Shown: positions 12,446 to 25,022 of the stretch, piece by piece | Layout: every line of letters begins with the position of its first letter | Numbering within the stretch: the stretch's first letter is position 1 | NCBI GenBank assembly: GCA_946807835.1 | Contig: OX327683.1 | Span: forward strand, 4,531,001 to 4,595,000 | Length of the DNA stretch: 64,000 nt | Reading direction: 5' to 3' | DNA from: Ailanthus altissimus | Lineage: Eukaryota; Streptophyta; Magnoliopsida; Sapindales; Simaroubaceae | The notes under the pieces: generated by a model | Database searches by the model: none | What the model was told of the DNA's origin: nothing | What the model saw: the letters and a program-made list of their open reading frames with translations, nothing else | Position numbers and translations under genes: made by a program

Positions 12446-15400
12446 CAGCTCTCATAATTTTGAGTTATGTGCATGGTTCCCAAATAAAAAAGAATCCATG
12501 GCATATGTTAATCACTTGAAAAACCTTTATAACTCAAAGTCATAGCTCACGTGGGGAGAAGTAAGCGAATTTTCATACACACAGTTTAAGAATTAATTTT
12601 TCCACTTAACTCAAAATTTTAATTTAACCAATGAATGGTTATTGCCAAAAATAACCACCAACACGAACTTAATCATTTTTATGATTATAGTTACCAAAAT
12701 TCAAATCATAGGAGAGCTTGAAAAGATTAGTTCCAGCTAACCCCAGGACTAAATAAATATTTCCAAATTACAAATTCATCTCTAAATTGCTGATTCAATG
12801 TTTGACTCAACGACCACAATCTACTGTTATCAATTAAATTTTTAATAAATTTTCAAATGATAATATTAAATTTGATTATTTATAACAAGTGTCAATGAAT
12901 AAAATACATTTGGTTACTTATAACAAATGTCAACGGATATATGAGATGTGATTATTTATAACTAAATGAAGTGGATGGATAACATTTAATTATTTATAAC
13001 AAATGTCAATGGACATATTATATTTGATTATTCATACTTTTTTTTATTTTTTATAACAAGTGTCAATCTATTCTTATTTAACATTGTAGTTGACGTTAAT
13101 GCTTACACAGATTACCCATCAACAAATATTATTTTGAAAGTCATTTATTTAATTTTCAATAAAAATTTATATTATTAGCCCAAAACATGGATGGGGCTAA
13201 ATATTTTGTTTAAGGACATGGTTTTGAATAATAATTAAATAAATAAATTTTGTTCAAAAATAATATATATTAATTTAATAATTATTTTATTATAATTATA
13301 ATTGTTTTCGATGGATTTTCATACTTTTTTGGTTGTTGTGTGATAATTGACTTGCTATTGTTGCAACGAAGAAAAAAAAATAGTAAACAAGTTAAAGAAT
13401 GTGTTTAAATGAAAGACAATAATTAGATAAGGGTTGTTTTACAATAAAGTAAAAAAATCTGGATGCTTTTAATAATATAAAGGATATTTTTCTCAATACG
13501 TCCAGGGTATTGTGTAATTTCACCAATATCAAAAGTTTAAAAATTAATATTAATATTTAATTTTTAATAAAATATATACGAATGTTTAATTGTTAATAAT
13601 ATTCCGTTAAATTAAGCACAATTCAAGTCAATGTATATTAAATAATTAAATTATCTTTTATACGCTAAAAGAGACTTATATAATAAGTATCACCTACATG
13701 AATTCTTAAAATTTTCATTTTTAATGGAGATTTTGATTTTTTTTAAATATGAATTTTGATAAAATAAAATAAAATTTGATTATCCAATTCAATTTTTTTG
13801 AAATTTTTCTATAAAAAACAACAAAAATAAATTTAAAATATAATAATAACAATAATAAAAAAAAACCTTTTAAAAAAATTAAAAAATGACTAACAACCCA
13901 AAAAAAAAAAATGAGCATGTTTGGATGGTTCCATACAACAGTTCAAAGCTCTAAAACAATGAAGGCCCAATGGGCCTACAACAACAAACAAGACAGAAGG
14001 GAAATGGAAATCAATGGACAAACCAACTTTTGACTTCAATTCCGAGCTTGCAGTGAGTTGTTAAAGACATTTCTGTAAATAATTCCATTTCACGACAACA
14101 ACCTTTTTCATTCGGGGGCGGAAACCAAGACCAATATTTAAATGGAAAAAGAATATTTTTGACACTCAAATTTAACTATTTACTTATTTTTTCTTTTCAT
14201 TTTGAATTATTCAAAATTTATTATTCTCCATTAGTTTAATTATGTTAGATCTTACTGTTAAAAAAAAATTATAACTTAATAAAAAAATATTCATACACTA
14301 TGACATGTTTCAAATGATTATGAATTATTAAATAAATAAATAAATAAAATTTCGCTGTAGGCATTACCATCGCAGTAGATATTTGACAATAATACATCAC
14401 CGTTGACAATAAAAAAGATCAAAATTTATATTATTAAACTTTATTTTTCGTGATTTATCCAATGATGTAATTATTTTTGACAAAAAAAATAAAAAATAGC
14501 CAAATATGCAATGGGACCCATGAGAGGCGGCGGCCACTGATGATGCACATTAAACAGAGCAACAGTGACGTGCACCACTTGCACTGTTGGATATATCGAC
14601 TATTTTCGTGGAGAAGGCGGTCATATTTGGCCGTCTTCTGGTCTTTTTTAATCTCACTATTGTGTAAATCACAAAAATTAGAGTCTAATAATAAAAATAT
14701 TAATCATTTTTTTCGTCAGAGTTTAGTGGGCGATGTTGAGAGACACCGCCAAACATTTGTGCCTTCTGTTTTTTTAATAATTTATTTTTAAAAATAAATT
14801 AAAAAAATATAATATAATATTAAAATTAAACCTATCCAAATGTGTTATGTGTCTAATTTTTATCAATAGTTAATCATTTATTAACACGTAAAAATAATAT
14901 TAACACTTAATTTTTTTATAATGTGTCAGCCATTTAAAATATCACAACATATATGCATAATCATTAAAAGTAAAATAAATTTTGTATTAAAATAACTTAA
15001 TTTTTGTTAAATTTAAAGATAACCGACTAACAAAAAAAAAATTTAATAATTTAAAATAAAAAAGACGATGAAAAAATATATCCTTTTCCCTATTTAAATC
15101 TCAGAATATTGTACCTATATTTTTCAAACTTTCAATATGCACTCTTTCCAAGTTGATACAAACCAAGACCTTTCGACTACAAAAATGTAATTGACTTAAA
15201 GAAGATAGACTCTTCAAATTTTTAATAACATGGGTTCCAAGCAATCTGTAATAGAAATCATAAAACCCTATTGAGAGTCTTTTTTTCAAGACTAATCACG
15301 ACCTTTTTTTTATTTTTAAATTTAGTTTTCTTTTTATTATTATATTTTTATTTTTTTAAAAAAAATTTAAAAATTTGATATGAAATAATTTGATTATTTT

Positions 15401-15740
15401 TGAATTTTAACTTTAACGACAAATTTTAAACGATTAATATTGATGTATATTTTGTAAAAAACAAAGAATAATAATGTTAATTTTTTAAGGTTGCAGATAT
15501 TAGTGAAATTAAGTTATACTTTAAAAATATTGATGTTAATATCCTAATATAAATAAGCACATTGAGAGATTTCAAGAAGGAGTAACTCGTTTAAATAAAT
15601 GAAATGAGGGGGTGGTTTATAATAAAGTAACAATGGAAGGGGCATTTTTGATAATGTGCAGTTCAATTTCGACTTTTCAAGCTTTGTCGCTGCCCAAACA
15701 ACAATTTACAAATGGTAGAATACAAAATAATACAATTAAA
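12446..15740. other. AT-rich spacer without a recognisable gene
   Basis: Mostly A/T runs and short frames of no discernible family. Two spots stand out. One is a Site II-like promoter motif, GGCCCAATGGGCC (13965-13977), with nearby GC-richer sequence up to about 14130. The other is a slightly GC-richer patch at 14500-14770 containing repeated ggcggtcatatttgg-like phrases. I could not connect either to a coding sequence. Confidence 0.6.
13965..13977 (+). promoter_or_regulatory. Site II-type motif (TGGGCC/GGCCCA)
   Basis: GGCCCA and TGGGCC lie side by side in opposite orientation. TGGGCY motifs are known elements of plant promoters for ribosomal and other housekeeping genes. No gene follows within 1 kb on either strand that I can recognise, so this could be a relic promoter or chance. 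Confidence 0.3.
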
Positions 15741-15861
15741 GAGCACGAGGCGCTGAGCCCCTTCAAGTCTCACATCCTCACCTGAGTTCGAATCCTCTCT
15801 TTTTTTAGGTGGTGCGAAAAAAAATATATATATTATAATCTCTCCTTTTAAAAAAAAAAAT
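15741..15861 (+). mobile_element. tRNA-derived SINE
   Basis: A ~120-bp unit flanked by a perfect 16-bp direct repeat (AAATAATACAATTAAA at 15725-15740 and 15862-15877) and ending in an A-rich tail. It carries a B-box-like motif (gttcgaatcc, about 15786) within a GC-richer head (gagcacgaggcgctgagcc). RNA polymerase III B box plus A-tail plus a long target duplication is the signature of a SINE. The A box is weak by eye. Confidence 0.8.
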
Positions 15862-15877
15862 AAATAATACAATTAAA

Positions 15878-17139
15878 CGAAATATTTTTATGAATTTCTT
15901 TTCGTAAGAACATCTTACGATAAATTATAGAGAGAAGATTATTTTAATTTATTTTATTTAGAAAGTGTTATTCAAATTAAATATTTATAAACTTTGTTAT
16001 ATTTATTCAGGGTGGAGCTTCATTGGATGGAGCCTTGGGGGCCATGGCCTCCCAAGTCTCAATTTATTTTAAAAAAAATTAATAATGTATTTTTTTATAT
16101 AATTTTTACTTTTTAAAATAAGTATTTTTATAATTTAGGCCACACAAATCTAATATATTAATACTTTAACCACTAAATATATATACTTTAGATTATATAA
16201 TTTTTTTCAACTACAACAATTTGATCATCCTACAATATACTAATTACCCTAACAATAGTGTGGTTGATTCATCTTACATTTAATTCTATTACATTCTTAT
16301 TTTCACAAATCTTTGTAGGAAGTCTAATGCTTTAATGATGTAGGTCCAAAATGATGAACGAGATTGTCACAGTCCACTTGTCCCATTGGTAAAGGGATGC
16401 TATCATAAATTAATTGTTTTCATTTACATTTTAATTGGGTTCTATCTAATTTTATTGTAGAAATTTTTGAAATCAACGATTAAATTAAGCAATTTAGAAA
16501 ATATTTTTTCTTTGTTAAAAAAATATATTACTCCATTCAATTTCCTATCGTTCATGATATATATAATAACTTGCAATATGCATAATTAGAATTAGCCTAA
16601 TAAAAAAGTATACATATCATAAAGATATTTGAGTGCACTTTTCATCTTGAGGTCAGCTTTTAAGTCTTAGTGAATTATAAGGTAGTGTAATTGTTAATTT
16701 TTTTTTTTATAATAGAGATTTTCTCCCTTTTTTATGGGGGGTTTATTCTCTTTATGTGTAGTCTATCTCTAGGCATGCATTTATATGAAAGTAAAATTTT
16801 ATCCCAATTATTTTTTATTAATTGTATTAATTGATTCTCAATGTAGTATCAATAGTTCATATATATATATATATATATATATTATATCATCAAGAATAAA
16901 GTTGTTTACATTCTAAGATATATTTCAAAATTTTATATTTTAATAAAATTCTATAATATAAAAGTATTTTTATTATAATTTACTATTAAAGACAATTTAA
17001 TATAATCAAGTAACATATTATTACGTTTAACACCCATTTTTAAATCTTAATATTCAATAACTTAATTTTAATAATATTTAAATTATGGTGAAAAGAAAGT
17101 TATTTAAATTCAACAATAATAGTGATCAACAACAATAAA
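15878..17139. other. AT-rich spacer
   Basis: No gene seen. It contains a near-perfect 21-bp palindrome at 16044-16064 (ttgggggccatggcctcccaa) in a short GC-rich island at 16010-16065, and an (AT)n run at 16860-16880. Confidence 0.6.
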
Positions 17140-17429
17140 TGCAATTTACTATAGAGATTTAAAGAGAAGAAAAATTATTACATTTTATTCTTATTGATGA
17201 GTGTTTGAGTATATATAAAGTTAACAATAAGCTAAAGTAGAAAAAATATAAACTTAAAAGAGAAATAAACTTAATAAGAATAAATCTAAAACAGGAAAAC
17301 GAAAACCTAATAGGAATAAATAAAAAAAACTTAAAAATAGAAATAAACCTAATAGGTTAGAAGTCAAAAGAGATAATTCATAAAATAAATAAATAAAAAT
17401 TAATTTAAATGTCTTGATTCCCTGTATCA
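17140..17429 (-). repeat. 3' LTR of the small LTR element
   Basis: Runs from tgcaattta to ctgtatca on the plus strand. It shares the phrases gagtgtttgagtatat, taataagaataaatc and ataaacctaa with the repeat at 18415-18701. Confidence 0.65.
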
Positions 17430-18414
17430 TGTCCCCCAAGATGGAGTTTTGTGAGGAGAGTCAAATCTTATTCTTCAATAATCTAAATTGGGTGTGTGTA
17501 AAAGGACAATAAAGGCTTCGTTGTGGCTAAAACGGACAATAATGCAACAATAGTGATATAGAGAAAGGAAGTTGTGATAGCATTTGCGCTAACTGTAATA
17601 AAGACTATTGAGAAAAGTTAAAATACTTGTTGTTGGACAGAAGTAGGTAACTATTTGATTTGCCCAGTGGGCAATAAACTAAAGAAAAAAAAGATAAATA
17701 AATTATTATTATTATTGGTGATTCTCCTTCATTGGAAGGAGTATCAAAAGTAAAAGAATAATCATAAAGGGAGAAAAGAGATATATAGAGAAAAAAATTA
17801 AAGATGAGATATGAAGTTAAAGACTAATTCAATTTGTTGAGCTTGAAACAAGGAGGAGGAGGAAGTAATAGAAAGGAAAATAAATTTTTGATAATTGAAG
17901 ACTAGTTTAAGTTGTTGAGCTTGAAGAATTTTGAAACTAGAAGAAGAGAATACTATGAAGAAAAAAAAAATTAAAAATAGAAGGAAAAATCCTTTAAAAT
18001 AAAATAGAAAATAAAACTCATTTAGAAATGAAAAGGTTGAAACTTTTAAAATAAAGTAGAAAATAAAAAACTAATTTGAAAATGGAGCGAAGTTAACTCT
18101 TGAAATAAAGCTATTGTTGTTCATGGTTATTATTCACGCACACTATCATGATTACTATTTAAAGTATTATTCACAGTTACTGTCCAAGTATACTATTCAC
18201 AAGAAAGAAGAAATACATTGATAAAAGAGAATTGAATTAGTGTTAAGAATTTTGTTAGTGTTTAAAATAAAAAAAGAGAAAGAAAATAAAGAATTCATTA
18301 TAAACTTGTTTTAGTTGTTGTGCAACAGCCTTGGCTTGATTGCGCATGCAACTTTTGCATGGCCACTACACAGTGACTTGGTGGAGGCTTAATCTAAGAA
18401 ATGCTCTAATACCA

Positions 18415-18701
18415 TGTAATGATTTGGAGATAAAAAAAAATATTACATTATATTGTCATTAATGAATGTTTGAGTATTTATAGAGTTTATAATAAATTAA
18501 AATATGAAAAATATAAAGTTAAAAAAAAAATTTAATAAGAATAAATCCAAATAAAAAAATATAAACTTAATAAGAATAAATCAAAATAAAATAAAGATAA
18601 ACCTAAAAGAAGAAATAGATCTAATAAGTTGACGAGTAAAAAATGATAATTTTTTAAATAAATAAATATAGATTAAATTAAATCTATTGATTTTTTTATC
18701 A
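18415..18701 (-). repeat. 5' LTR of the small LTR element
   Basis: Runs from tgtaatgatttggag to tttttatca and adjoins the primer-site complement gctctaatacca (18403-18414). Confidence 0.65.
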
Positions 18702-21699
18702 TTCACCTCTATTGTCTTGTAAAGAAAAGTTACATGGATTGAAATTTCATGCTTACCTCTGAAAGTTCTTCAAAGATCTACAATAAATGCATGAAAGGAA
18801 CTCAGTCACACCTACACTAAAAGTGATAATATTGATATTATTTTATGAGTAATAATTTTAATATAGATCGTGTAAGGAGTTTAGCAATATAATTACTTAA
18901 TCTTTATTTTTAATTTTTATACTAATACCTTAAGATCTAAGATGATCTTGTTGAAGTTGTTAAGTATTAAAATTCTCTCCTTTAAGCTAAAAGCATATAG
19001 TTTTTTGTTTTTTAATGTATTATTATAAATATTAGATCTCATGATTCACAATATCTATTTCACATCATTAAATTTTTCAGTACTAGTTTTCGTTGTATTT
19101 TTTTTGGAGTTTTCTTAAGACCTTGTGAATAAATGAGAATTTGTATTTTTATCTTCCAAAAAATGAAATCGTTACCCTTATTAAATTTTGTTTACATCAA
19201 ATTTAGGTGTTATGGTTTCTAACTATGGTAACATTTGTTAAAACAAACAGAGACTGATAATCCAATATGTTCACTAAGTTTGATCAAGACAACCAAAATA
19301 GAATAAAAAAAATTGTGGAATATAAATTAGAGTTGATCAAAAAAACAAAAGAAAAGAAAACATAACAGAAGAAAGAATTTGTGATTTGGCCAAATTGACC
19401 TTTGTCCACAGTTGTAACTAGCTTATGAATCACAAAATAATATACAAAAAAAAAAAAAAAATCACACTTGTGCTAAAAAAAGGAATGAGCCTTAAATCAT
19501 TTCTTTGAATTCTCTTTAATATTTTGCTCTTTTTCATGTCTTTTTTCTCCAAGTTAAAGACTTGTTTTTATAGACTTTCAATTCTAATTGTAAACAAACT
19601 ACAACTTTCCCTAATAATAATTAAAGCTACCTAAATAAAGCCTTCCAAAATGTGTTTTCATTTAGAATAGGACTCTTATTCTGAAAATCCTGACTTATAC
19701 AAGATTTCTTTACTAACTTCCACAAAAATCTTCACTGAATAGAAAGTAGATTTTTTTTTTTTAATTTGAGAAGGATTTCAGCTTTATTACAATTTCTCTA
19801 GAGTTAGACTCACATTCAACATCTAAGTGCTTTAAAAGTATATTGTGTCAAAAAGTTTGGAGTTTGAATCATTTCAAGATTTAATAAGTCTTCTTACTTC
19901 AAAATTAATAGGTAATAGAAGGGAAAAAAAAATAATTTACATACAAATTTAAACACTAAGGGCTGCATTGGGATTGCAGTTGGAAAGGTTAAAAGTGATT
20001 TTAAAAAATAAAAAGTTAATTTAGATATTTAATAAAAATAATTTTAAAATAATTTTTGACAAAATTATCTCCTTCTATAATAAAATTTGAAAAAGTAAGG
20101 AAAGTGTTGCTTTTCAAAATATGATTTTAAGAATTAAATTTATTTTTAAATATCATTGCAATTTTATCCTTGTATAAATTAAAAAAAAATTTAAGATTAT
20201 TCTATTACAAATTAATTATTCCCAATTCTAATTATTAAAATTTACATAAACTAAACTTTATTTTACGTCTCATTTCTTTTTTTTTAAATATTATTATTAT
20301 TACTATTATTACTCTCGTCATGATCATATATATATATGTATAATGTCAATTTCAGTTATATCAATTTTTATAATATTATAATAATAGAATTTATTAAATA
20401 CATATAACTTTCTCGCGAATTTCACGTCACTTTTAAAAATATAATTTTTCAAATATTTTATTACTCCTCTTCAGACAACCGCTTAATTTTTCAGTACAAC
20501 TAATATTAATAATTATTTTAAAAATTACAATAATTCTAAACCTTCTCTTGTTCATATTTTATATGGCAAATAATAGAAATGACAATAGTCAACTTTAATC
20601 AGTAGTTTATTTGTTTTACAAGATTATATAAAGTAGCTCTGATGTTCACAACCAACCAACAGTCCCACCATTTCTCCCCTTCATTACTTCAGGTTTAATT
20701 TTGCTTTCTACATTTTTCAAGATTTTATTTTTTAAACTTTAGAAAAAAAAAAAAATTGAAAGTGAGAGTTACGTCTCATTAAATCAAAGGAAAATGTTGT
20801 TATCTTATCCAATCATACAAGCAAACAATAATCACCACCCAACCAATGGATAGGATTGGGACTAGGATTTATCATTCTTCAATTGTTAAGTTATCGAATT
20901 CGAGTTAGGTCTAAGTTTTTTTTAGTTGTAAATGATTGATTGTTTATTTCCTTTTAATTATAGGGTTAATTATTTATTTTTTCTCCCACGTTGATTGTTT
21001 ATTTTTCTTTCGGTTATATAAGTTTGAGTTAAGTTAATTTTTTTTTAATTATAGAAAGATAATTGTTTTTTTTTCAATAATGGAGATATTTGTTTATTTT
21101 AATTGTGAGAGTTTGAGTTAAGACAGAGTTAATTGTTTATTTTTTTTTTTAGTTGTAAAAGTTTAAGTTAGGCTAAATTTTATTTTTAATTGTAGATGGT
21201 TTATTTCCTTTCGATCTTAAAAGGTTGATTCTTTATTTTACTTCTAAATATGAAAAGATATTAAAATTTAAAATATATAATAATTATTTTATAAAATAAT
21301 AATTAAATAAAATTGAGAATATCAAAATCCCACTAATATATGATTTGACTATTATTATAATTCTTATCATTGTGAAAATTTAATATTTAAATAATCATAA
21401 AAAAGATTTTCGTAATAGCAAACTATTATCATCAATTAAAAATAAAAAATAGTTGTTCATGTAAAAAAAAAAAAAACCGGTTGAGAACAACAAAAATGGC
21501 GGCTAAGTAAAGGTTATATTGGTAATTTTACATTGTTAGGTTGATATGGGTTTGAAAAATTGAAAGTCGTCACCTTTGAACTCCTCAGCCGCAAAATTTT
21601 CTTTAATTACTTACCATTTCTCGCCTTTAAGTTTTACCATCTTTCTTTCCGATTATCAATACAAAACAATTATAGGCAGATAGAGAATCCAATCCGAAA
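18702..21699. other. AT-rich spacer upstream of the ARM gene
   Basis: No gene seen. Around 19970-20000 the phrase gggctgcattgggattgcag resembles the terminus of a hAT-type MITE, but I could not find the opposite end. Weakly repeated segments around gtttatttt, ttgtaaaagtt and gagttaag occur at 20880-21240. No clear TATA box is visible in the last 150 bases before 21700. Confidence 0.5.
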
Positions 21700-22659
21700 A
21701 TGGAAGTGAAACGACGAACCGTTCGGTCGTTGGTCACCAAACTCGGATCAGTCTCAGAGCAAACGCGAGCGGAGGCTCTAGCCGAGCTGCGCCTCCTCTC
21801 GAAGCACGACGCCGACAGCCGTCCCATTATATCCGAAGCCGGCGCCATACCTTACTTGGCCGAGATCCTCTACTCGCCCTCCCACGCGGCTCAGGAGAAC
21901 GCCGCCGCCACGCTCCTCAACCTTTCGATCTCCTCTCGCGACTCCCTCATGTCCACGCGTGGCCTCCTCGACGCGATCTCCCACGCGCTCCGCCAGCACT
22001 CCGCCTCCACCTCCCCCGCCGCTGTCCAGTCATGCGCCGCCACGCTGCACAGCCTCCTCGTCGTCGACTCCTACCGCCCGATCATCGGTGCCAAGCGCGA
22101 CATCATCCACTCGCTTATCGAGATTGTGAAAACGCGTAACTCGCCTCCGCGTTCGATCAAAGACGCGTTGAAGGCTCTGTTCGGAATCGCGCTATATCCG
22201 CTAAACCGTTGCCAAATAATCTCCCTCGGCGGGGCCCAGCCGTTGTTCTCGCTCATAGTGAGCGAAGCGAGAGCGGGGATCGTCGAGGACGCGAGCGCGG
22301 TGATAGCACAAATTGCGGGATGCGAGGAGAGCGTGGACGAGTTCAAAAAATGTTCGGGGATTGAAGTGTTGGTGGATTTGTTGGATATGGGGACGGGGTC
22401 AAGCAACAGAGTGAAGGAGAACGCGGTGTCGGCGCTATTGAATTTGGTGAATTTCGGAGGGGAGAGAGCGGAGAAGGAAGTGAAAGAGATGGGGATGAAG
22501 GTGGCAGATGGAGTTGCTGACGTGGTGCAAAACGGCGGCGGAAAGGGGAAAGGAAAAGCGGTGGCTTTGTTGAAGATACTGCTCAAAGGGAATGCGGTAA
22601 AAGATTCGCGCTTTGATTCTTTGTTTAATCAATCTCAATCTCAATCTCACTCCTTTTGA
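21700..22659 (+). CDS. ARM-repeat protein, U-box-protein-like but without a U-box
   Basis: A single-exon frame of 319 residues made almost entirely of armadillo repeats. Helical motifs typical of plant U-box/ARM proteins are plain: ENAAATLLNLS at 67-77, VQSCAATLHSLL at 109-120, KDALKALFGIA at 154-164 and KENAVSALLNLV at 239-250. There is no U-box before the repeats, so any ubiquitin-ligase role would need a partner; such proteins usually act as protein-protein adaptors. The start at 21700 gives a basic N-terminus that leads directly into the first repeat. The C-terminus ends in a QSQSQSHSF tail. The coding region is far more GC-rich than its surroundings (especially 21770-22320), unlike the decayed elements nearby, which argues for a functional gene. 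The intronless state is either native or due to retroposition; I saw no poly(A) or target duplication. Long antisense frames across it are shadows. Confidence 0.93.
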   Translation: MEVKRRTVRSLVTKLGSVSEQTRAEALAELRLLSKHDADSRPIISEAGAIPYLAEILYSPSHAAQENAAATLLNLSISSRDSLMSTRGLLDAISHALRQHSASTSPAAVQSCAATLHSLLVVDSYRPIIGAKRDIIHSLIEIVKTRNSPPRSIKDALKALFGIALYPLNRCQIISLGGAQPLFSLIVSEARAGIVEDASAVIAQIAGCEESVDEFKKCSGIEVLVDLLDMGTGSSNRVKENAVSALLNLVNFGGERAEKEVKEMGMKVADGVADVVQNGGGKGKGKAVALLKILLKGNAVKDSRFDSLFNQSQSQSHSF

Positions 22660-23035
22660 ATATATCCTTGTTGAGTTGTCTGTTGTTTTTGGATGGAATG
22701 TAGGTAGGTTGATTGTTGTATAAATTAGAAATTGTATTGTGTTTGTATTTTGATATATGGTTGAAATTTAGCTTATAGAGAGGTGTTTGGTTTGTATATT
22801 TAATAAGAATTGATGTTAATCAAATCATATAGATATTCATTTATTTGTTGCCTTCCTTTTGATCTTGTTTTCTTTCCATATAGTGATAAATGAAATTTAT
22901 GTAAAACTCTTCCATCGTATATCCATTTATTTTTGTAATCTTTTCACGGCTTTGATTGTAGTGTCGGCCTCTTTCTTGGGTTTGATTGTAGTGTCAACCT
23001 TCTACCAAGGTCCATTCTAAGACTTTTAACAATAT

Positions 23036-23405
23036 GCACATTGACTTGTAACATAACAATAGACTTTTAATATTGGAACACAAATTTGTGCAGAGTTGTT
23101 GCAGTCTAATTGTCATGTCATAAGTTACAGATATGTGGTAACATTTGTGCGGTGGGGATACGAGCATGACATTATAGCCATTCCCCCTTATATTTTCTTT
23201 TATAAATATACACGCTGTGTTTAGTTTTTACACGTGACTTGTGACATAAACAACAGAATTGAAACATTGGAATATGAATTTGTAATTAGTTTTGTTGCAA
23301 GTGCTATCATTATGTTACAGGTTGTGGGTATATCATTTCAAGTTGTAAGTGTGGTATTCATGCTGACATGACAGTTCTAGTCATCTCCTCTTATTCTTTG
23401 TATGA
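23036..23405 (+). repeat. Diverged tandem duplication, ~190-bp unit
   Basis: Two copies in order: gacttgtaacataacaa then ttggaacacaaatttgt at 23042-23090, and gacttgtgacataaaca then ttggaatatgaatttgt at 23236-23285. Both end near catgacattatag / catgacagttctag. About 70% identical by eye. Confidence 0.7.
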
Positions 23406-24810
23406 ATTGAGTAAGAAATTAAAATTGAGCAGTATTGGGTATAACAATTTAAAATTTTCTAAAGCAAACAGCCGAGGATTCCATTCAGGCCTTTATTTTG
23501 TGACCGAGCTCCATTTGGCCGTGCACAGCCTAAATATTGTTACTTCTTCATTCACAAAGTTCGTGCCAAGGTAGAAGTAAAGGTACAAATGTTTAAAATC
23601 CTCTGATGTAATCTTTCTGTTAAAGAATTGGTATTGAATTGTATTCATTACCAATTACTGTCAAATAAAAATTGTCAACATCTTAATAACTTCTTGTTGT
23701 ACGCATAAATTTTCTCATTTCCACGAAATCATGTAGAAATACTCTTTGCAAAATATTGGCTTTGTTTTTGCTTTCTTGAACGTTGCTCTACAGCCAGTTC
23801 TTGGAATGATTAATGGCCTCTCTCTCTCTCTCTCTCATGTTTTCCATTGCAAAAATGAACTTTAATTTATATGTGCTTGCACATAGAAAAATCCATAAAA
23901 GATTTATTTTCATGTGAAGTTTATCTAGACCAATATCAGTGAAAGATATGAACTTTATTTCAGAGCATCAAATACACCATGAGTACTTACATCTCATCTG
24001 AAAGCATAACTTATTTGTTTTGCTTCGTGCTATTACTATTTATAATATTACTAATAAGGGCCTCAAATATCACCTGGAATACTGACTTTGTGTAGACCAA
24101 ATTCTCTCTTAGATAGGAGAAAAACATTTCAGCCCCCCTTATAGTTTACTAACTCTGAGTTAAATCAAGGATAAGTTATCAGACCCAAGAAATACTAAAA
24201 GTAACCTGTAGAAAAAACATCATATTAAAGAAGGTTGCAAGATACTCATTTTCTTACATTTACAGGGTTGATATTGATAGTAACTGTAACTTTTGGATTT
24301 TTCAGAATTCAGCTCTTCTCATATATTGATAGCAAAGTCGAATTCACTGGAGTTTTCTCATTGATTCAGATCATAAGTAAGCTGACGATCAATGTGTTTT
24401 TGGAAACAAGTATTTTATCTATATGGAACGTAGATATGTAACATTTGGCATTTAGAAATCAATATGCAGTAATATACCATTGCAGTATGACATGAAAAGT
24501 TGCATGTTCTGTAGTAACTCCATCAATGGGTATCTGCTTGGGTGTGTACAATGAAGTATAAACAACTTCCAAATTTAGCTACAGATTTCTTTTATTTTTC
24601 CATGTCCACTCCTATTTGAATTATGCTAAAAATACTGACAATCTAGAAAGTATGAACAACCAATGCGCGAACTCCTTGCTTTTCTACCTTTGGTATGGTT
24701 TTAACCTGGTTCCTGGGGGGTGGGCTGAGGGATTCTCGACTATAATGCATTTGTAAGTCAAGCATTATCTGCATTCGATATTTTAGATTTTACATAATAT
24801 TGTTTTACTT

Positions 24811-25022
24811 AATGGAGATTAAAACAGAATAGATAAACTACTTTTCTCTCAAGTACCAATATTCTTTATCAGAAGTATTTGTAACCTGTTTGTACTGTGT
24901 TCTCAGATGTGAGCTAACGGAGATAAAAACAGAATAGAGAAACTACTTTTCTCTGTGGTACCTTAATTCTTTGTCAGAAGTATTTGTAAATTGATTGTAC
25001 TGCATTCTCAGATGTGAGCTCA
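24811..25022 (+). repeat. Tandem duplication, ~107-bp unit
   Basis: Both units carry aaaacagaatag, aaactacttttctct, cagaagtatttgtaa and ctcagatgtgagct in the same order, beginning at about 24811 and 24917. High similarity suggests it is fairly recent. Confidence 0.85.

Larger units (their letters stand above)
17140..18701 (-). mobile_element. Small non-coding LTR retrotransposon
   Basis: Two diverged direct repeats of about 290 bp (17140-17429 and 18415-18701) bound a ~985-bp interior. On the minus strand the right repeat is followed at 18414-18403 by TGGTATTAGAGC, one mismatch from the tRNA-Met primer site. The left repeat is preceded by the G-rich CTTGGGGGACA (17440-17430), a fair polypurine tract. 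These fix a minus orientation. The interior has no gag or pol similarity that I can see, so this is a TRIM-like non-autonomous element or an internally deleted one. I found no matching 5-bp target duplication, and the repeats are strongly diverged, so it is old. Confidence 0.65.

Noticed and set aside
14477..14791. 104-residue frame in the spacer
   Set aside because: Slightly GC-richer DNA but no recognisable domain, and ends in AT-rich sequence. I could not support a gene.
22071..22586. 171-residue antisense frame across the ARM gene
   Set aside because: It arises from the GC-rich codons of the real gene on the other strand. The sense frame has clear ARM motifs and the antisense product matches nothing I know.
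23368..23574. 68-residue frame behind the ARM gene
   Set aside because: It overlaps the end of a diverged tandem duplication; no conserved motif.
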